Below, piece by piece: positions 45,658 to 59,100 of a stretch of DNA of 64,000 nucleotides. Each line of letters opens with the position of its first letter. Position 1 is the stretch's first letter. The notes beneath the pieces were generated by a model that worked only from the letters and a program-made list of their open reading frames with translations, had not been told where the DNA came from and made no database searches. This DNA comes from Sthenelais limicola (Eukaryota; Annelida; Polychaeta; Phyllodocida; Sigalionidae): positions 6,849,685 to 6,913,684 of the forward strand of contig OW804097.1 of assembly GCA_942159475.1 (NCBI GenBank), in the 5' to 3' direction. The position numbers were made by a program, and so were the translations under genes.

Positions 45658-46637
45658 TAATGCTACGAAACGACCCCTGTTGTGGCTGTTAAACTTTAAA
45701 TTAGCCATTAGATATATTTTGACTTCATGTATTCTCTTTCTTTTGTACTATTTTATGTATGGATTCTTTGCGAAAGCGGTAATTTAATCATAAATGCCAG
45801 GAAATATGCTTTCATTTAGTGCATTGTTTGTTGAAATCGACCCAGTAAATTAGAAAATATCAACAGATTAAAAATCGTTTCGTAGCATTATGCATGGGTT
45901 AATCATGTCTTTAGCATTCTAGATTTTACACTATTAAGCTTGAAATAATCAAAATAGATGACTGGAATATTTATTTATTTGATTATATTGATAATCAAGG
46001 CTAAATTTTAGGACATATACATGTGAATTTCATTATATCTTCATCTTTCCTTCTTTTCAGGCCCCAATAATAGCAAATCGAAATTGACAATTGTCTTTGA
46101 ATCAAACAAAAATACAAATATATATGATATTCTATGCAAAATATCTCGTCTATTAAAAGGTAGATTGTTGGGATGAACATTGCTTCCTGAGAAAATTGAT
46201 CAGAAATGTTTAATTGTGTAAAAATAGTCCACAATGTATGTATTTCGTAGCATTATGTCGTTTTGTAGCATTACGTTGTTTCGTAGCATTACTCATCCAC
46301 TTTAGTATTTTAGAGAAATATTAGTTAATATTAAATATGAATATTTATATCTTTTTCTTAAAATCGTGTTTGGTTCATGGGCTTCAGATAGGGAAAATAG
46401 TTTTCATCAATTTATGTTAGATATGAGCAATCACATGACGTTTTGTAGCATTACGTATACTGTACATACTTCAAAAAGAATTGTGATGAATATTGAAAAA
46501 TAACAATAATTTCCATATCGTTTCTGTTTTGACAAGCAAATAACATCCTGGGGCTTTAATGAAGCTGGATAAAATAAAATTCAAGGGTCAGTTAATAACT
46601 ATTATAAGCCATTTAAAAAGGTCGTTTCGTAGCATTA
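45658..46637. mobile_element. Non-autonomous DNA transposon, 980 bp, with 18-bp TIRs
   Basis: The left end taatgctacgaaacgacc is the exact reverse complement of the right end at 46620-46637. TGCG occurs on both flanks, a possible 4-bp target duplication. Five more copies of the motif (cgtttcgtagcatta or cgttttgtagcattacg) lie inside at about 45876, 46243, 46259, 46278 and 46439, like the subterminal transposase-binding repeats of hAT or CACTA-type elements. No transposase is coded. Confidence 0.75.
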
Positions 46638-46828
46638 TGCGCATGGCTGACAAAATGCTGTATTTTCTTAGGGGTTATACATCATAGAGATTAATAGTTC
46701 AGGGAATTATACCACGATCGGGGGTTGTACACGCTGCAAATGAGTGAATACATGCCATGGTGTTTTGTTGAAAGGATCCACGCGTGAAAATATTAACTTT
46801 TTTTGGCCTGAATGTAAGACGCATCCTC

Positions 46829-46909
46829 ATTGGTTGACGTTTCGCTTGCTCATGACGTCACGCCCATTCGTGACGTCATATGCCACCGTGCCATCGTTGA
46901 TTAGCCAAT
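46829..46909 (+). promoter_or_regulatory. Putative CARD-gene promoter: two CREs and two CCAAT boxes
   Basis: Two perfect TGACGTCA palindromes at 46853-46860 and 46871-46878, 18 bp apart, are bracketed by an inverted CCAAT (ATTGG, 46829-46833) and a CCAAT (46905-46909). The cluster is about 270 bp before the CARD-gene ATG and locally richer in CpG. CREB/ATF family factors bind TGACGTCA and NF-Y binds CCAAT; the combination is typical of inducible promoters. Assignment to this gene is by position. Confidence 0.55.
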
Positions 46910-47176
46910 GAGCTATACGCTTGTCTCGCGCTTTGGCATAAAAATGATTATCCTGATGAAAGTATGCATCTAAATTTTAAACAAAATAGCACATTTCAAA
47001 TATTGAACCTACATAATAATGACTTATGCTTTCATTTGATTAGTATATAATTGTATTGCAATATACAATATCGCATCACTCATTGTTACGTTTCAAAATA
47101 TAATTGAGATGAAATTGGAAATTGGTGTAAACCTTTTCTTTCAGGAACATTCTTAACAATCATTAATGCAGAAAGA

Positions 47177-50100
47177 ATGGCTTCCTCGCTTGTGAGTACT
47201 TTCTCTCTCAGATACTGATAATATGAGTGATTCAAACACGAGTCCTTAACTAAAAGCCTTTTAGACGACTGATGTTACAGATTCAAAGTCCGAAAAGCTT
47301 GCCATCTTAACGTTAATATATGTAAAGTATGCCACTGTTTACCTGTATTTGGCATCAGAATATTTGAGGACATTTACTTAATTATGATTAATTGTATTGT
47401 AGAAAAGATGGGTAAGTGCTAGTACTTGTGACCAGCAAGATTTATGCTTTATTATCATTATTTCCGAATATTGTACGATTTCAAACCTTATACTATAAGA
47501 TCCTCATATATATGTATCTTTACCCGTCTCCATTGTCTATAAGTATCAGACTTATCTTTATCTTATTTTAAACTAGTGACACACATTACGGTAATTCCCT
47601 TGTCTAACTAGACAAATGTTGCATCGCCCGCCTATGAATTGTTTAGTTATGTCTAATTAGTGACCACTCTTCCACCATACCAAACCTTCGTCATGCAAAT
47701 TAGTTGTGCCATGTGGCCTTTGGGGAATTGGTGGTAGAACAAGTTCTAGAACAAGCCCTTTAAAGATTGTAACAATGATGATGATAAGCAATGATAGATG
47801 GTATCGCTCAGAGCGTCTGTGATCTAGCATACTTGCACAATTCTTTTAAAATAGTCTATAAGATCAATCTTTATCTATCAAATAACACACTCCCATAACC
47901 GTTTTGCCTGCTTTAGCCTCCTGATTCTGCAAGTATTTCGAAGGACAAACTGGAACTATTAATGAGGAATGAAGGGGAAATCATGCAGAAGCTTGTGGTC
48001 TCCAATAGTCTGACATCCCTATTGTTTGCTGAAGGTCTAATCCAAGATAAATTTCAGGTTCGTATTAATTATGTTTTAGATCGGTTTTTGGAAATATTCC
48101 GATTGGCGACAGAAGGAATGTTTAGGGGTTTCCTGGAAGGATGAAAGAAGGATCCTGGGGAGTCCTTAACTGCTCCGTTAATTACTTGCGTACTGTGTAT
48201 CATCGACAAGGCATAGCTGATACACCCTGTTTCAACTAATCTGTCGTTGTTGTACATGATCAAATGACAGCATTCTTGCTTTATTGTGCATCTAATATTT
48301 ATTTTAAATCTAGCTGTAATAGATCTAATTCAATACAAATAAAAATGTTCTTAATTCTCCTCCCTTGCTATGACTTAGGATAAGGGAGTATATAATTTCT
48401 CTCTTTTCCGATGTCTAGTTTGGGGTAGATTAAAGGTGAAACATGCTCCGTCTACCTACAAGCAATACAAATGAGAGTTTCCATCTCTACTTTTACAGAA
48501 TAACACGAGGGAAGACAGGCAATGTTATCAATTGCTGGACATGCTAAAGAATGGTTCGGAATCTGAGTATGAGAAATTCCTTCAATGTTTGGAGAAGGAC
48601 AACCAGCACAAGATTTTGCATCTTTTTAAACGTATGTGAACAGTATTTATCGACATTTACCAACCTGCTAACATTAGGAAATCATATATAAAACCCATTG
48701 CCTTCATTGTTCATCAATTGCGGAAATTGCATCCAACTTGTCTCAGTTTTCACGGGTTTCCAAGGTAATCATACCCTGACATCTTTGTGTAATATCACAA
48801 TTTATTGCAGAATCTCGCCTCATAATAATATTATTATCGCAATATTATCGCGGTTCTGCAGTAATAGGGGATTTGCATAGCCACCATTTTGATTTGTTCG
48901 AAATTATTAGTCATATTCAGCTTGGGATAGTATTGAAGTTCTAATCTCAATATCCATTTGTTATACATGGTTCTCCCATAACCAATAGGTTATTAATTAT
49001 TATTATCATTATTGAAACTTTATTTCTGTTTGGTTATAGATAGTTTCTCTCTGTTGCTATCCCTACTGAGAATTATGTCGCACGACTCTGTCAATTCTAG
49101 CTCTTCCAACGGACCTTCATTTCTAATATGGGTAGTACATAATAAAGCAACTTAAAACAACAAAATAACACATTTGAAAGGACAAGTAGCCTTGCAGTTT
49201 GAGATTATGGATTATTTATTTGAGACAAGGGGGCAACGTAAAACTAGTAATATCCTAGTGACCTTCATTTGAGAACGAATGCGTCGAGGATAAAAAAAAA
49301 GTTCCATTCCTCATTTATCACTTCTTTCTTATACCTCATTTCATTACAGCGGAAAAGGTTATCAGTAAAAAGAAACAAAAGAAACAAGAATCCAGGGTGA
49401 GTTTGCGTTAACTATGACAACCTGATTTGAGCAAATTTAACAAAATATCAATACATTTATGCATTGATTTCGTCGTGTATTTTTTTTTTATTAAATTCTA
49501 AATCTTCTTTTCATAATTATATATTCTCTCGTAAGTGTGAATGTACCTCCCTACCTACTACTCTACTGATATACTTCCTTAGTAAACTACTAAGGAAGTA
49601 TATTATGCAAGCTTTACATTTGTTATTCCAAGTCAATTCATGTTTAAAAATGACTTAATTGTTAATCCCAAGTGAATCATTGCTAATTCCTGACTTTAAA
49701 AGAGTAAACATAAACCCATTGAATAAGGGAATTTGGATATTTTTCAATCGTTTTCATTTTCTCTCTTTCGTGAAAATATGGATATTTACTGATACCAGCA
49801 GGACAGGTCTGTGCAGGGGACCTTAAAATAATAGTGAAATAACTTTTAGATGCATCCTTAATTGAATTTTGTTTTATGAACATTAAATACTTAGAATATA
49901 TCCCATAAAGGTGTGACGTATGGGACACAAATCGCCCGAAAAACATTGGTTTTCACTAAAACACAGCATCTGAATGTATTATCCCCTTGGCCGCAAGTTA
50001 ACGAAGAATCATCATACAATCTTCCAATGTGAATAGTTATGAATCAAAGTGTTATTCTTAAAAGAAGTACACACAATCATCAAAACTGCGCTTATGATAA

Positions 50101-53100
50101 TTTTCTTTCCAGGCCCAAGGGTTGTCACATGCAAGTCCTGGTACTTCATTCATATCTGCTGGTAGCTCATTTTTATCAGCTGGTAGTTCAAGTTTATCTG
50201 CTGGTAGTTCATTGTTATCTGCTGGTAGTTCATTGTTATCTCTGGAACAACAATATACTCCACCCACTACAAGAAAGGTAATATCTTTCACTTAACATGG
50301 TATTTCGATGGAAAGTCAGTCTGTCTTTTCTATCTAATTGCAGATCCATTAATGTATCAGACCATGCTCGTATTATATATATGGTATGGTAATTGCATAT
50401 CTTTGTAAACATACAACTTGTGTTATGCCAATTTGATTTTGCCATAGAGTTGGAAATTATGGTTCAGCTTAGTGTATAGTTGCTTTCCAAGATATTTAAA
50501 CGATTCAACATTTTTCAAAAGGTTTTTTCTAGCATATAGTTTAATTATATTGTCTTTATTTCTTGTGAGTCTCATTACTTACATTAAAGGTGTGGTTGTA
50601 CAATTTTGAAGTAAACTCTGCATTTGTATTTAGAAAGTTCAGTAGCAAATCTAACGGCCAGGGCCAAGGTCACTCATTTAGTCGCCACCAATCTTTGGTC
50701 AGTTTCCAGAAGTAGAATATTGTAACCAGGGTATCACATCATCCTTTCTAACCAAACTCATACTATTAATATTCAGGTCCGTGGGGCATTACCTGCTGAT
50801 TCACTCATCCCATTAAGAAACACAGCTTCTTCCAATGATAGTTTGGATACCGACCATCAGATTGTGAGAATACCATCACCAACACGACAGGTAACATTTA
50901 AGTTATTTTATACATGTTTGAACATTTGAATATTTGCCTGTAGGAATAAGAAAATTAAAACAATTCCAACTAATTTCAATAATGGTAATATAGCCAAGGC
51001 ATGGTAGTGTTGTCTAAGGCACAGTCTTTGCACCCAGCCATTTTGTGTAATACATTTGAATACTCACATTTTACAGGTTACTGTGACACAATCCCTCCTG
51101 TTGATAGGTTTCCTACTTCTCCTACATGCCAATGCTGATTGCATCAGTTCAGATTTCTATTAAACTACCAATATATTATCAATACAAGTGTTAACCCTAT
51201 CACATTTATAGAACATGGGAGAAATACTGCCTAATCGCATTTGCGAGTTTCTTGATGAAAAAAGGAATAAAATTGTGGATGACTTGATAATAGACGATCG
51301 TATGTTGGACATGGTCTATACAGCATGGCTCAAGGATTGGTTAAATGGGACGCTGATGGTATGTAAAACACATATAGAAAAAGCATAGCATTGGTTACCT
51401 CTTAGGGGTGTATTTCTTGAATAATTTAACCAGCACATTGTCACTGGCAACCCAATGAGGATCAATGTTTATATTCATGACAGAGACAAATGGATGAACG
51501 TGAGAAAGTAAGACGTTTCCTGGAGATGTTAAAGATTGGATCGTATGGAATGTATTTGAGTGCATTGCATTGTATTGCTGACGCTGGACAGGGCCATGTC
51601 TTGAAGTTAATGCAACGTATGTACTGATGCCTGAGTGAATGTTCTTGGCCAATTTCAGGAGAAGATTTGTTCCTCTACTTATTATGTTGTTTAAACATTT
51701 ATAATAGATATATTCAATAAGTGTAAATAACGGTATGAACCTCAAAGGCAAAGGCAACGGGCATGTATTATCTTATGACAGTCTGACATGGCCACTGACA
51801 AGGCCCTGTACATACACAACCTCATATTATGTTGACCATATTATGATCAACATAATTGCTATTTAACAAAGGTAGATATACCATACTAATAGGGAACTTA
51901 TACACACATAATTTCTACAGTTGCTAAGATGGATAAGATGAAGAGTCAGCAGTTGCTAAAATAGAATAAGGAAATGATTCATTCATTTGATAACAATCTT
52001 ATGGTTGAGTTGAAATATGGCTGGTACCATTTGACCTAAACAGTTTCTCTTCAAAAGATTTTGAACTTCTGCAATACATTAAACATGCACTAACACTCTT
52101 ATTCATACCTTTCAGCACCTGAGACTGATCGCCCTGAAGCTGTGAGTATTGGAAAGATTTGACATTACACCCTACTCAGCCATTACCTTCCATAAATGAA
52201 TCACGTTATTTTCAGTACCAAACATGTTCTGCATCTCCTTTCAGCTTCTACCTGATGAGCATCCATCATATGTACATTTCTATTTGGAAAACTGGGCCAA
52301 GGGCAGTGCAATTCGGCAAGAAGTTCTGGACTTGCTTAAGGAAAAAGGAGTAAAATCTTTAGAAGAGATATATGAAGTGGAAGACCTGATAAATCAAAAA
52401 CCTGCACTAAAGGATCAAATTGAAAATATGATTCGTATTTATGCATGTATGTATATTACACATTGGCATTCATATTTTCATAAAGTTACATGCTGCATTA
52501 CAGGTCCTCACCAAGGGTCGCATCAACAAATACATACTTTAGATTATTATAAGCAATAAGCCTTCAATCTATGTAAACAGTTACTTGAAAAACGCTGCAT
52601 TCGTATCTATGTTCCAGAGTTTCTTACCTCCGTAGAACACACGCCCACATAATTTCTATTTCTTTGATCGGTTAATTTTAAACATATTCATTATTTTGTT
52701 TCTTAAACTCACATTTTAAAAGTTCAAACTTTAATCAATATGCCGCCGGTCATACATATGCTTAATATAAGACCTTAGATGTTGGCATTATCATGTCATG
52801 TTTAGATCTCTCAATAAGGTCCTGGTTCGGGATATCCTTACCAGAAGCCACCCTAAGAGCTTTATTCCATGTGGAAACCACGCTTTTCTTAAGGTCTTTC
52901 CCCATATTAAAATATAGGAATTTACCATATTCAAGAATAGGCAGCTAAAAGGTTTGTAGCCCATACTACCTCTTCAACGTGGAACTCCTCCTTAAGTCAA
53001 ATTCTAAGCTCACCCAGACGTGCCCTGTGCCACTTGTGTTGAATAGATCTTAGCTCCACTTCTATGAGAGACTATTTATCACCCATATCAGTTGCAGGTA

Positions 53101-56100
53101 TGAACGTGATGGACACTACAAGCCATATCCCTGGCTGAGCCAAGTGACCCTCGTTGAGTTGGACCAGAATTTATGTATTTATGACATTATGGAACGTTCG
53201 TTCAGTTCTGGCTGGGTACCTATTTTGATACATCACTAGGCCCAAAGGTGAAGGGAGGAAAGGCCCAATGGGGACAGTCCTAGGGAGGCAGGTCCTGGGG
53301 GGAAGGGGGAATGTTCAGGAGGAAAAATACCAAGAAACCTTAATGCTGTCAACAGCGTTTCTAAGGCTGAACAGTTACATTTAAAATAGCCATATAAATG
53401 TTCATACTCTATCGACTTTGAATGTTGTGCCTTTGATTCAATCACAGATAATGCCTTTGGGAAGGTTAGGCTGATATTGCCACAGATGAACTCTTCAGTC
53501 ATGCTTGGGGATGCTTTGCAAAAATGTGAGTATTAAAATGTATCACACAAAAATGTAGTTCAGAATCATGAAAATATGGGAAGTTGTTTTCATAGGTTTT
53601 CTGTGTGAACAGTGTCCATACAAATTAATTTAGGTAAATTACACCTGCTTAGAATCGATTTGATGAGATTCTGGGAGGTTTTTTTAGACGACTTCCATCT
53701 CCAGGGATCACTGGTTGGCCGGATCTATAGTTCCCTGTCACTTCCGTCGGCCAGCCAAGCGGTGACCGTATACACAAATGCACGGTTCCATTCTGAGCAT
53801 GCGCATTTGCCAAAAATGAGTCAATAAAAGAACATGGCTAATATGAATATTAATTAGTTGGGAGTGTATAGTGAAATATGTGGCAACCAAATGAAAAAAA
53901 CGTGGGGAATATTTCTGGCGACACCTGAAACCTGACCTTGACCTTCATTATTCATATTAGCCATGTGCTTTTATTGACTCATTTTTGGCGAATGCATATG
54001 CTCAGAATGGAACCGTGTATTCATGTATTTGAATGTTGATATAAAAAACAGGACCCTGTAAAAGAATGAAATCTTCAGGACATCTTAATCAATATGATTT
54101 CTTATGATATCTGAAATCTTGTTGTCTTCCCATTATTCCTTCATAGAGAAATGTTTGTAGGAATGTCGGGAGGATGGAAAAAAAAATTCTAAGCCTTGGC
54201 ACTGAAGGCGAGAGCTCTGCCACTGAGCTACGCATTTTGGTTTGGAGAGCATGACTCTATAACTGTATATATGTCATAGTTCTATATATGGCCATCTAGG
54301 TCGGGTCAGAAACATGCAGGTCACGGAGGCCTTGCATTGGAGCGGGGAAGTGACACTGTGAGTGTTTTTGTAGGGAAGACCATTCATTATGTGTTCATAG
54401 GGGAGATGCAAAGTCCTATCCTTTAGATATTGGTGGGGGTAGATTGGGGTAATGAGCAGGGGGGGATTTAGGAGGAGGGTGCTCCGATTCGCACAGAGGG
54501 GTGTGTGAGAGGGGGTGTATATACTATACGTAAACCCAGTTCAAACATAAAATTAGCCCTGCCCTCCCTATACATGATGACCAGCATCGAGATGTAGAGA
54601 GTATGGTGTAGAGAGTATGGTGACTTCAGGGCATGTGCTGATGTTTTTTGGCCGTAATAAAAAAAGTTTGTGTATCTTTTTGTCTCTCCCATGAAGTGAA
54701 TCTTATCAAATTACTTCTAAAAGCAATACTTCCCTCGGTTTTGTCTGCTCGCGGGTACTGAGGGAAGTTCTGGGGCAAGCCCTCAAACTTCCCTCAGGCA
54801 ACAGTACCCGCAAGCAAACAAAACCGCGGGAATTATTTCTTAAATAGACATACTCTTACATATACATACACATATATATGTTCTCATAACTTTAAATTAC
54901 ATAACCGTAACCTTCCCAATTGCGTAGGCGCTGCTTTTTCTCGTCAAACACATTAAGTTTGATCCCAGTTATTTAGGTCTCATGTGTCTAATACAGTGAC
55001 ATGTTTTCGATTATGAAAGGTCCTACTTAACGGATCAACTATGTAATAAACACTGCCCAAATGCTGTTATTGTTTCATGACTGCTATTACAAGAGTACAC
55101 CTTTATTGATCTGGCATTGTTCCCTTATCCAGTATTTGTCTCACTGAAATGTAATAATTATTAAAATTCATATTGACATCTGATTTCTTTGCTCATTTAC
55201 AAATGTTTTGCGATCTCTAGTTATGGGTACATAACCAATTTTGTCTCTTCATTATTCCTCATAGATCTGACGATTGATGAGTGTGTGATGTCAGATGCAC
55301 TGATCACTCCCTGTTCTGAAGACTTTGAGAGGAAGGTTGGAATTACCCTAGAATTTGTACAAATAAACAAATGGTCGGATCTACTGGATGCCTTAGATTT
55401 GTCAGTTGACGTGGTCATGGATGCCTTGATGCAAAGGGATGAAGAGACCGAAGAGATGAAACTACTAAGGAAAATAAACATATTTGCTACGGAAACGCAG
55501 TACACACTTGTAAAGGTAGTCCAGACTAAGGTGAGTAAATGCACAATAATACATCAACCTTTGTCAAACCACACATACTATCATTGGCAGAGTATGTTAT
55601 TATGTTATACAATCTAGCAATTATTGCCTGTATTTAGAAATTACAAAGTGTTATCAACAAAGCGGTATGACAGATTTATTATTAAAAAAATTATTGTTGA
55701 TAGAGGATATGAGTTTTTGGAGCCAGTTTGAGGCTACTTGACTGCCCATCATTATCTCATCCTACTGTGAAATCGGGACTTATAGTATTGTGGGTATTAG
55801 TCGGATTCCAGGAGCAAGTCCCACGCCTTCTGAACCTCTCCTACCTACACATCTACTCTCCTACCTACACATCTACGAAAAATGTATAAATTTGTGAACA
55901 ATTCATTGTTGGAACATATTAGACTTTGGTCCATGATCTTATTTCTGTTTAGATCATTACCAAGAGTCGGACATATTATTGCATCTCCACATTCCTTCCT
56001 TACAAAGGATGTTGTCTGCCTTCCTTGGGTCGTGGTAATGAATGTGAGAACTCTGGTTAGGTTAGGCAAACACCCTTTATGTGGTGTGCATTAGTTGTTA

Positions 56101-59100
56101 AAATTTGGGGCATCTTCATCACTCCCTCCAACCGCCTTATTATTCGCTTGATCTAGTATGCAAGTCCTTCTCATGAAGAAGTCAAAAACTTGTTATGTTA
56201 TCTGCTGTGTAAAGCTGGTCTAGTGGGCGTATATTCTACTCAATCATTGAGACGAGGAGGAGCCACCTATATGTCATCTATTGGATTCAGTCTCTCAGAT
56301 ATTAAGGCGAGAGGCCACTGGTTATCATCTAGCGTGGATTCTTATATCATCCTTGATTTGGACTTGAAACTGCGGATATGCTCACATCTTGACTCTCTTC
56401 GGTTCTTTCTTATTGACGTTATGTCATAATCCTCTCCCTTCTATTCCCAATACAATTCTCCACTCTACGCCCAGCAATTGACCTGCACGCACGTCAGAAA
56501 GTTTTGTATTACTATTGTATCCGTTTATTTAAGGAATAATTCCCGAGGTTTTTTCTGATCGAGGGTTTTATAGCTTCGCCCTCAAACTTCCCTCAGGCTA
56601 TAAAACCCTCGATCAGGAATAACCGGGGGTATTATTGCTTTTAGAAGAGATTTGATGAGATTCCCTGAATGGTAGAGAAAAAACATACACAAACCTTCTT
56701 TATTCTGTCAAAAACATCAGCACACACCCTGAGAATCGCCATTCTATTTACGTGACCTGAACCGGAAGTCTGTGCATAATTGTATTTAAATCGTTTCTAG
56801 CGATTTATATTTTTTATTTATCTCTTTTTTAAGTCACTAGACACAAGGTATACGGCATTCGTAAACCGGAAGTCTGATGCTTTGGATAGCAAGCAGAGGA
56901 AACTTATGATAACGCGCCGGCTGGCTGAAACTGACTACGCACCTCTGATTGGCTGTTTCTCTGCTAAGCCCCACCCACTTCACTTGGCCAGCCGGCGCGT
57001 TATCATGAGATTCCGACTAAAGTGGCTTGTTTAATTGTCAACAATGGTGGAGGTTACTCAAGGCGAACATTCGCTTCTAAAATGTCCAAATTATCCCTGG
57101 TAAGCATTACATTGTTATCCCACCTTATAGACAATATACGCAGACCAACTACTTCTTTAGCCATCGGAAACATATATTTCAGTTGATTAGCAATGTTTCA
57201 CTACCAAAATTCAGCCACCATTTCACCACCAGTTCCATAGCCTAGAGGTTAGAGTGCTCGACTTCAGGGGAGAACGTTGTGAGTTTGAACCTTGTCAGGT
57301 CTGTCAGCTTTTTTTTCATTTTTCATTCTATACTTGTTTGGCTGTGTAGAGCCAACCCTGTCGCTTCCGTCTTGAGGGATCAGCGGCTTCCGTCTTGAGG
57401 GATCAGCTGTTCCCTCGACACGGAAGTCATATGTGGGAATCTATAGAGAAAAAAACCATCCAAGAATCTCATCAGATCGATTCTAAGGTGAAATAAACCC
57501 CATGTTGATGTGGTTTCAGGCCATACCTGCATTGGATTGATTTAATAATCTATTATATTATTCAGCAAGTCAAGAGACATATTTTAATATATATGTGGTT
57601 GTAAATGAATTGAATGGAATGACATTATCTGCTAAAACAAGTTTAACATGAGTATTTAAATGTTATGCTTTGAACGGCCTCTATATACTGCATCTTTGTA
57701 AAATTGACGGGCGAGCGGTAGTAACCATGTCTATCTTTGTCCATTTTTTTATTTTCAGCGTATTTGGCAAACTGAAAGTGAATCCTGGCACAGGGTTGGA
57801 CAAGTAATACTGGGCATGAAGTCATTCTATATTTTAGAATGCCACCTCGGAGAAATTGGGTATGTAAACTATTTCTTTATTTTAAAACCAATATTCCATT
57901 AAACACATATTTATAAAAGGCCTTACATACATCTGTAGTATAGTGTTCATGCTCCTAGGGTGCCCCTACCTTGAGTAGCATGGGTATAATATCAATGCTG
58001 ACAAGCCCGTGATCGGGAGGAGACCTCCCCTCCCATGATTGCTGCTAGGTCACACCACCATGCTCTTTCAAAGGTGGAGGCCTAGCTTGCACCCAGTGCG
58101 GCAGAGCAGAGACATCCTGAGTAATGTATTCTTTTTTCAGAGGAGCCACCAGTTGTATGCATTAAAGATGACTTAACTGTACTTCACTTATTTGTTGTAA
58201 AATAAAATAAATTAAAATTAGTGCTCACTACCTTTCATTTACTTTATGTCAGATGTCACATGTTTTATTTCTAAATATCTCAGGGAAATAATTGCGGCAT
58301 TTAATTATTCAGATTACAATGTTCCAAAGGATTCTTCTTTAAATCATGGAAAGAAACTAATGCATGTGCAGGTATATCCCTACCCAAACATTTGAGAATG
58401 ATCTATCCGACCCACAAGACCATCTCAGATCTCTTTGTCTACCTGAAAGAGACCACGGAGAGTAAACATCCAGGGATGATGGAGGTAATTTTAATGGTTC
58501 AATTCAAATATAGCACATACATGACCCATCATATTCCCATTGAATTTCGTCCTCTTATGGAAACAAAACTAAATAATCAGACCTGGATTTCAGTGTAGCT
58601 TGAATTATTATTAATATATAGTCATTTTCATGTTAAAGGTATACGCGGGTGTCCACGCCCACGCCACCTGGCGGCTCCTATTTTTCTTTGAAATATTTCG
58701 TTATCATGATAAGTTGAGATGGATTTGTGCAAGATTTCCAATATCTACAGGGTTTATTTTCATTACAGCAGTTTTTTAAAGATCCATTTGTATTGGTTAT
58801 GCTTATGTTTATTGGTTTTTATTGGTTATTTTATACTTCAAATGACCATAACTTTTTTTTAACCCCGTCAACGTACAGGGTTTTTTTTTGTAAATCAGTA
58901 GCATAATACTCCAAATATATGTGTAGAAAGTTTTGATGAAAAGTCACCGATCAATTTTTTTTTATATAGTGAAATGTGAAAAAAAACACATTTTTCCATA
59001 GACTTCAGTGCTAAAGCTCTGTTATTTTCAGGCGGCTGTAGAAAAAAAAATAAGTCGTTGAGATATACTTTTTTTTTCATTTCTTGCTTTCTTATGTAGT

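Larger units (their letters stand above)
39460..46828. other. Intergenic region between RTK and CARD gene
   Basis: The start is presumably RTK 3' UTR; an AATAAA lies at 40670-40675 but cannot be tied to the transcript. Then come patches of dispersed repeats (about 40165-40620, 41540-41840), the SINE-like copy at 44230 and the DNA transposon at 45658. I found no convincing gene; short ORFs here lack domains and splice context. Confidence 0.5.
53526..55264. other. Repeat-filled CARD-gene intron
   Basis: Holds the palindromic element at 53.77-54.03 kb, a tRNA-like SINE piece at 54.19-54.24 kb, a second copy of the 17.5-kb repeat (54.34-54.46 kb) and the palindrome at 54.72-54.84 kb. No exon-like sequence seen. 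Confidence 0.6.
55531..57758. other. Large CARD-gene intron with mobile elements
   Basis: Contains the tyrosine-recombinase fragment (55.87-56.43 kb), palindrome P copy 2 (56.53-56.64 kb), the 56.9-kb inverted repeat and the tRNA-like SINE head (57.23-57.31 kb). No host exon is seen. Confidence 0.6.

Noticed and set aside
45581..45787. 68-residue ORF with a hydrophobic C-terminus
   Set aside because: Runs across the left end of the 980-bp transposon; no supporting signal.
57231..57312. tRNA gene
   Set aside because: A and B boxes are present but the acceptor stem does not pair; treated as a SINE head.
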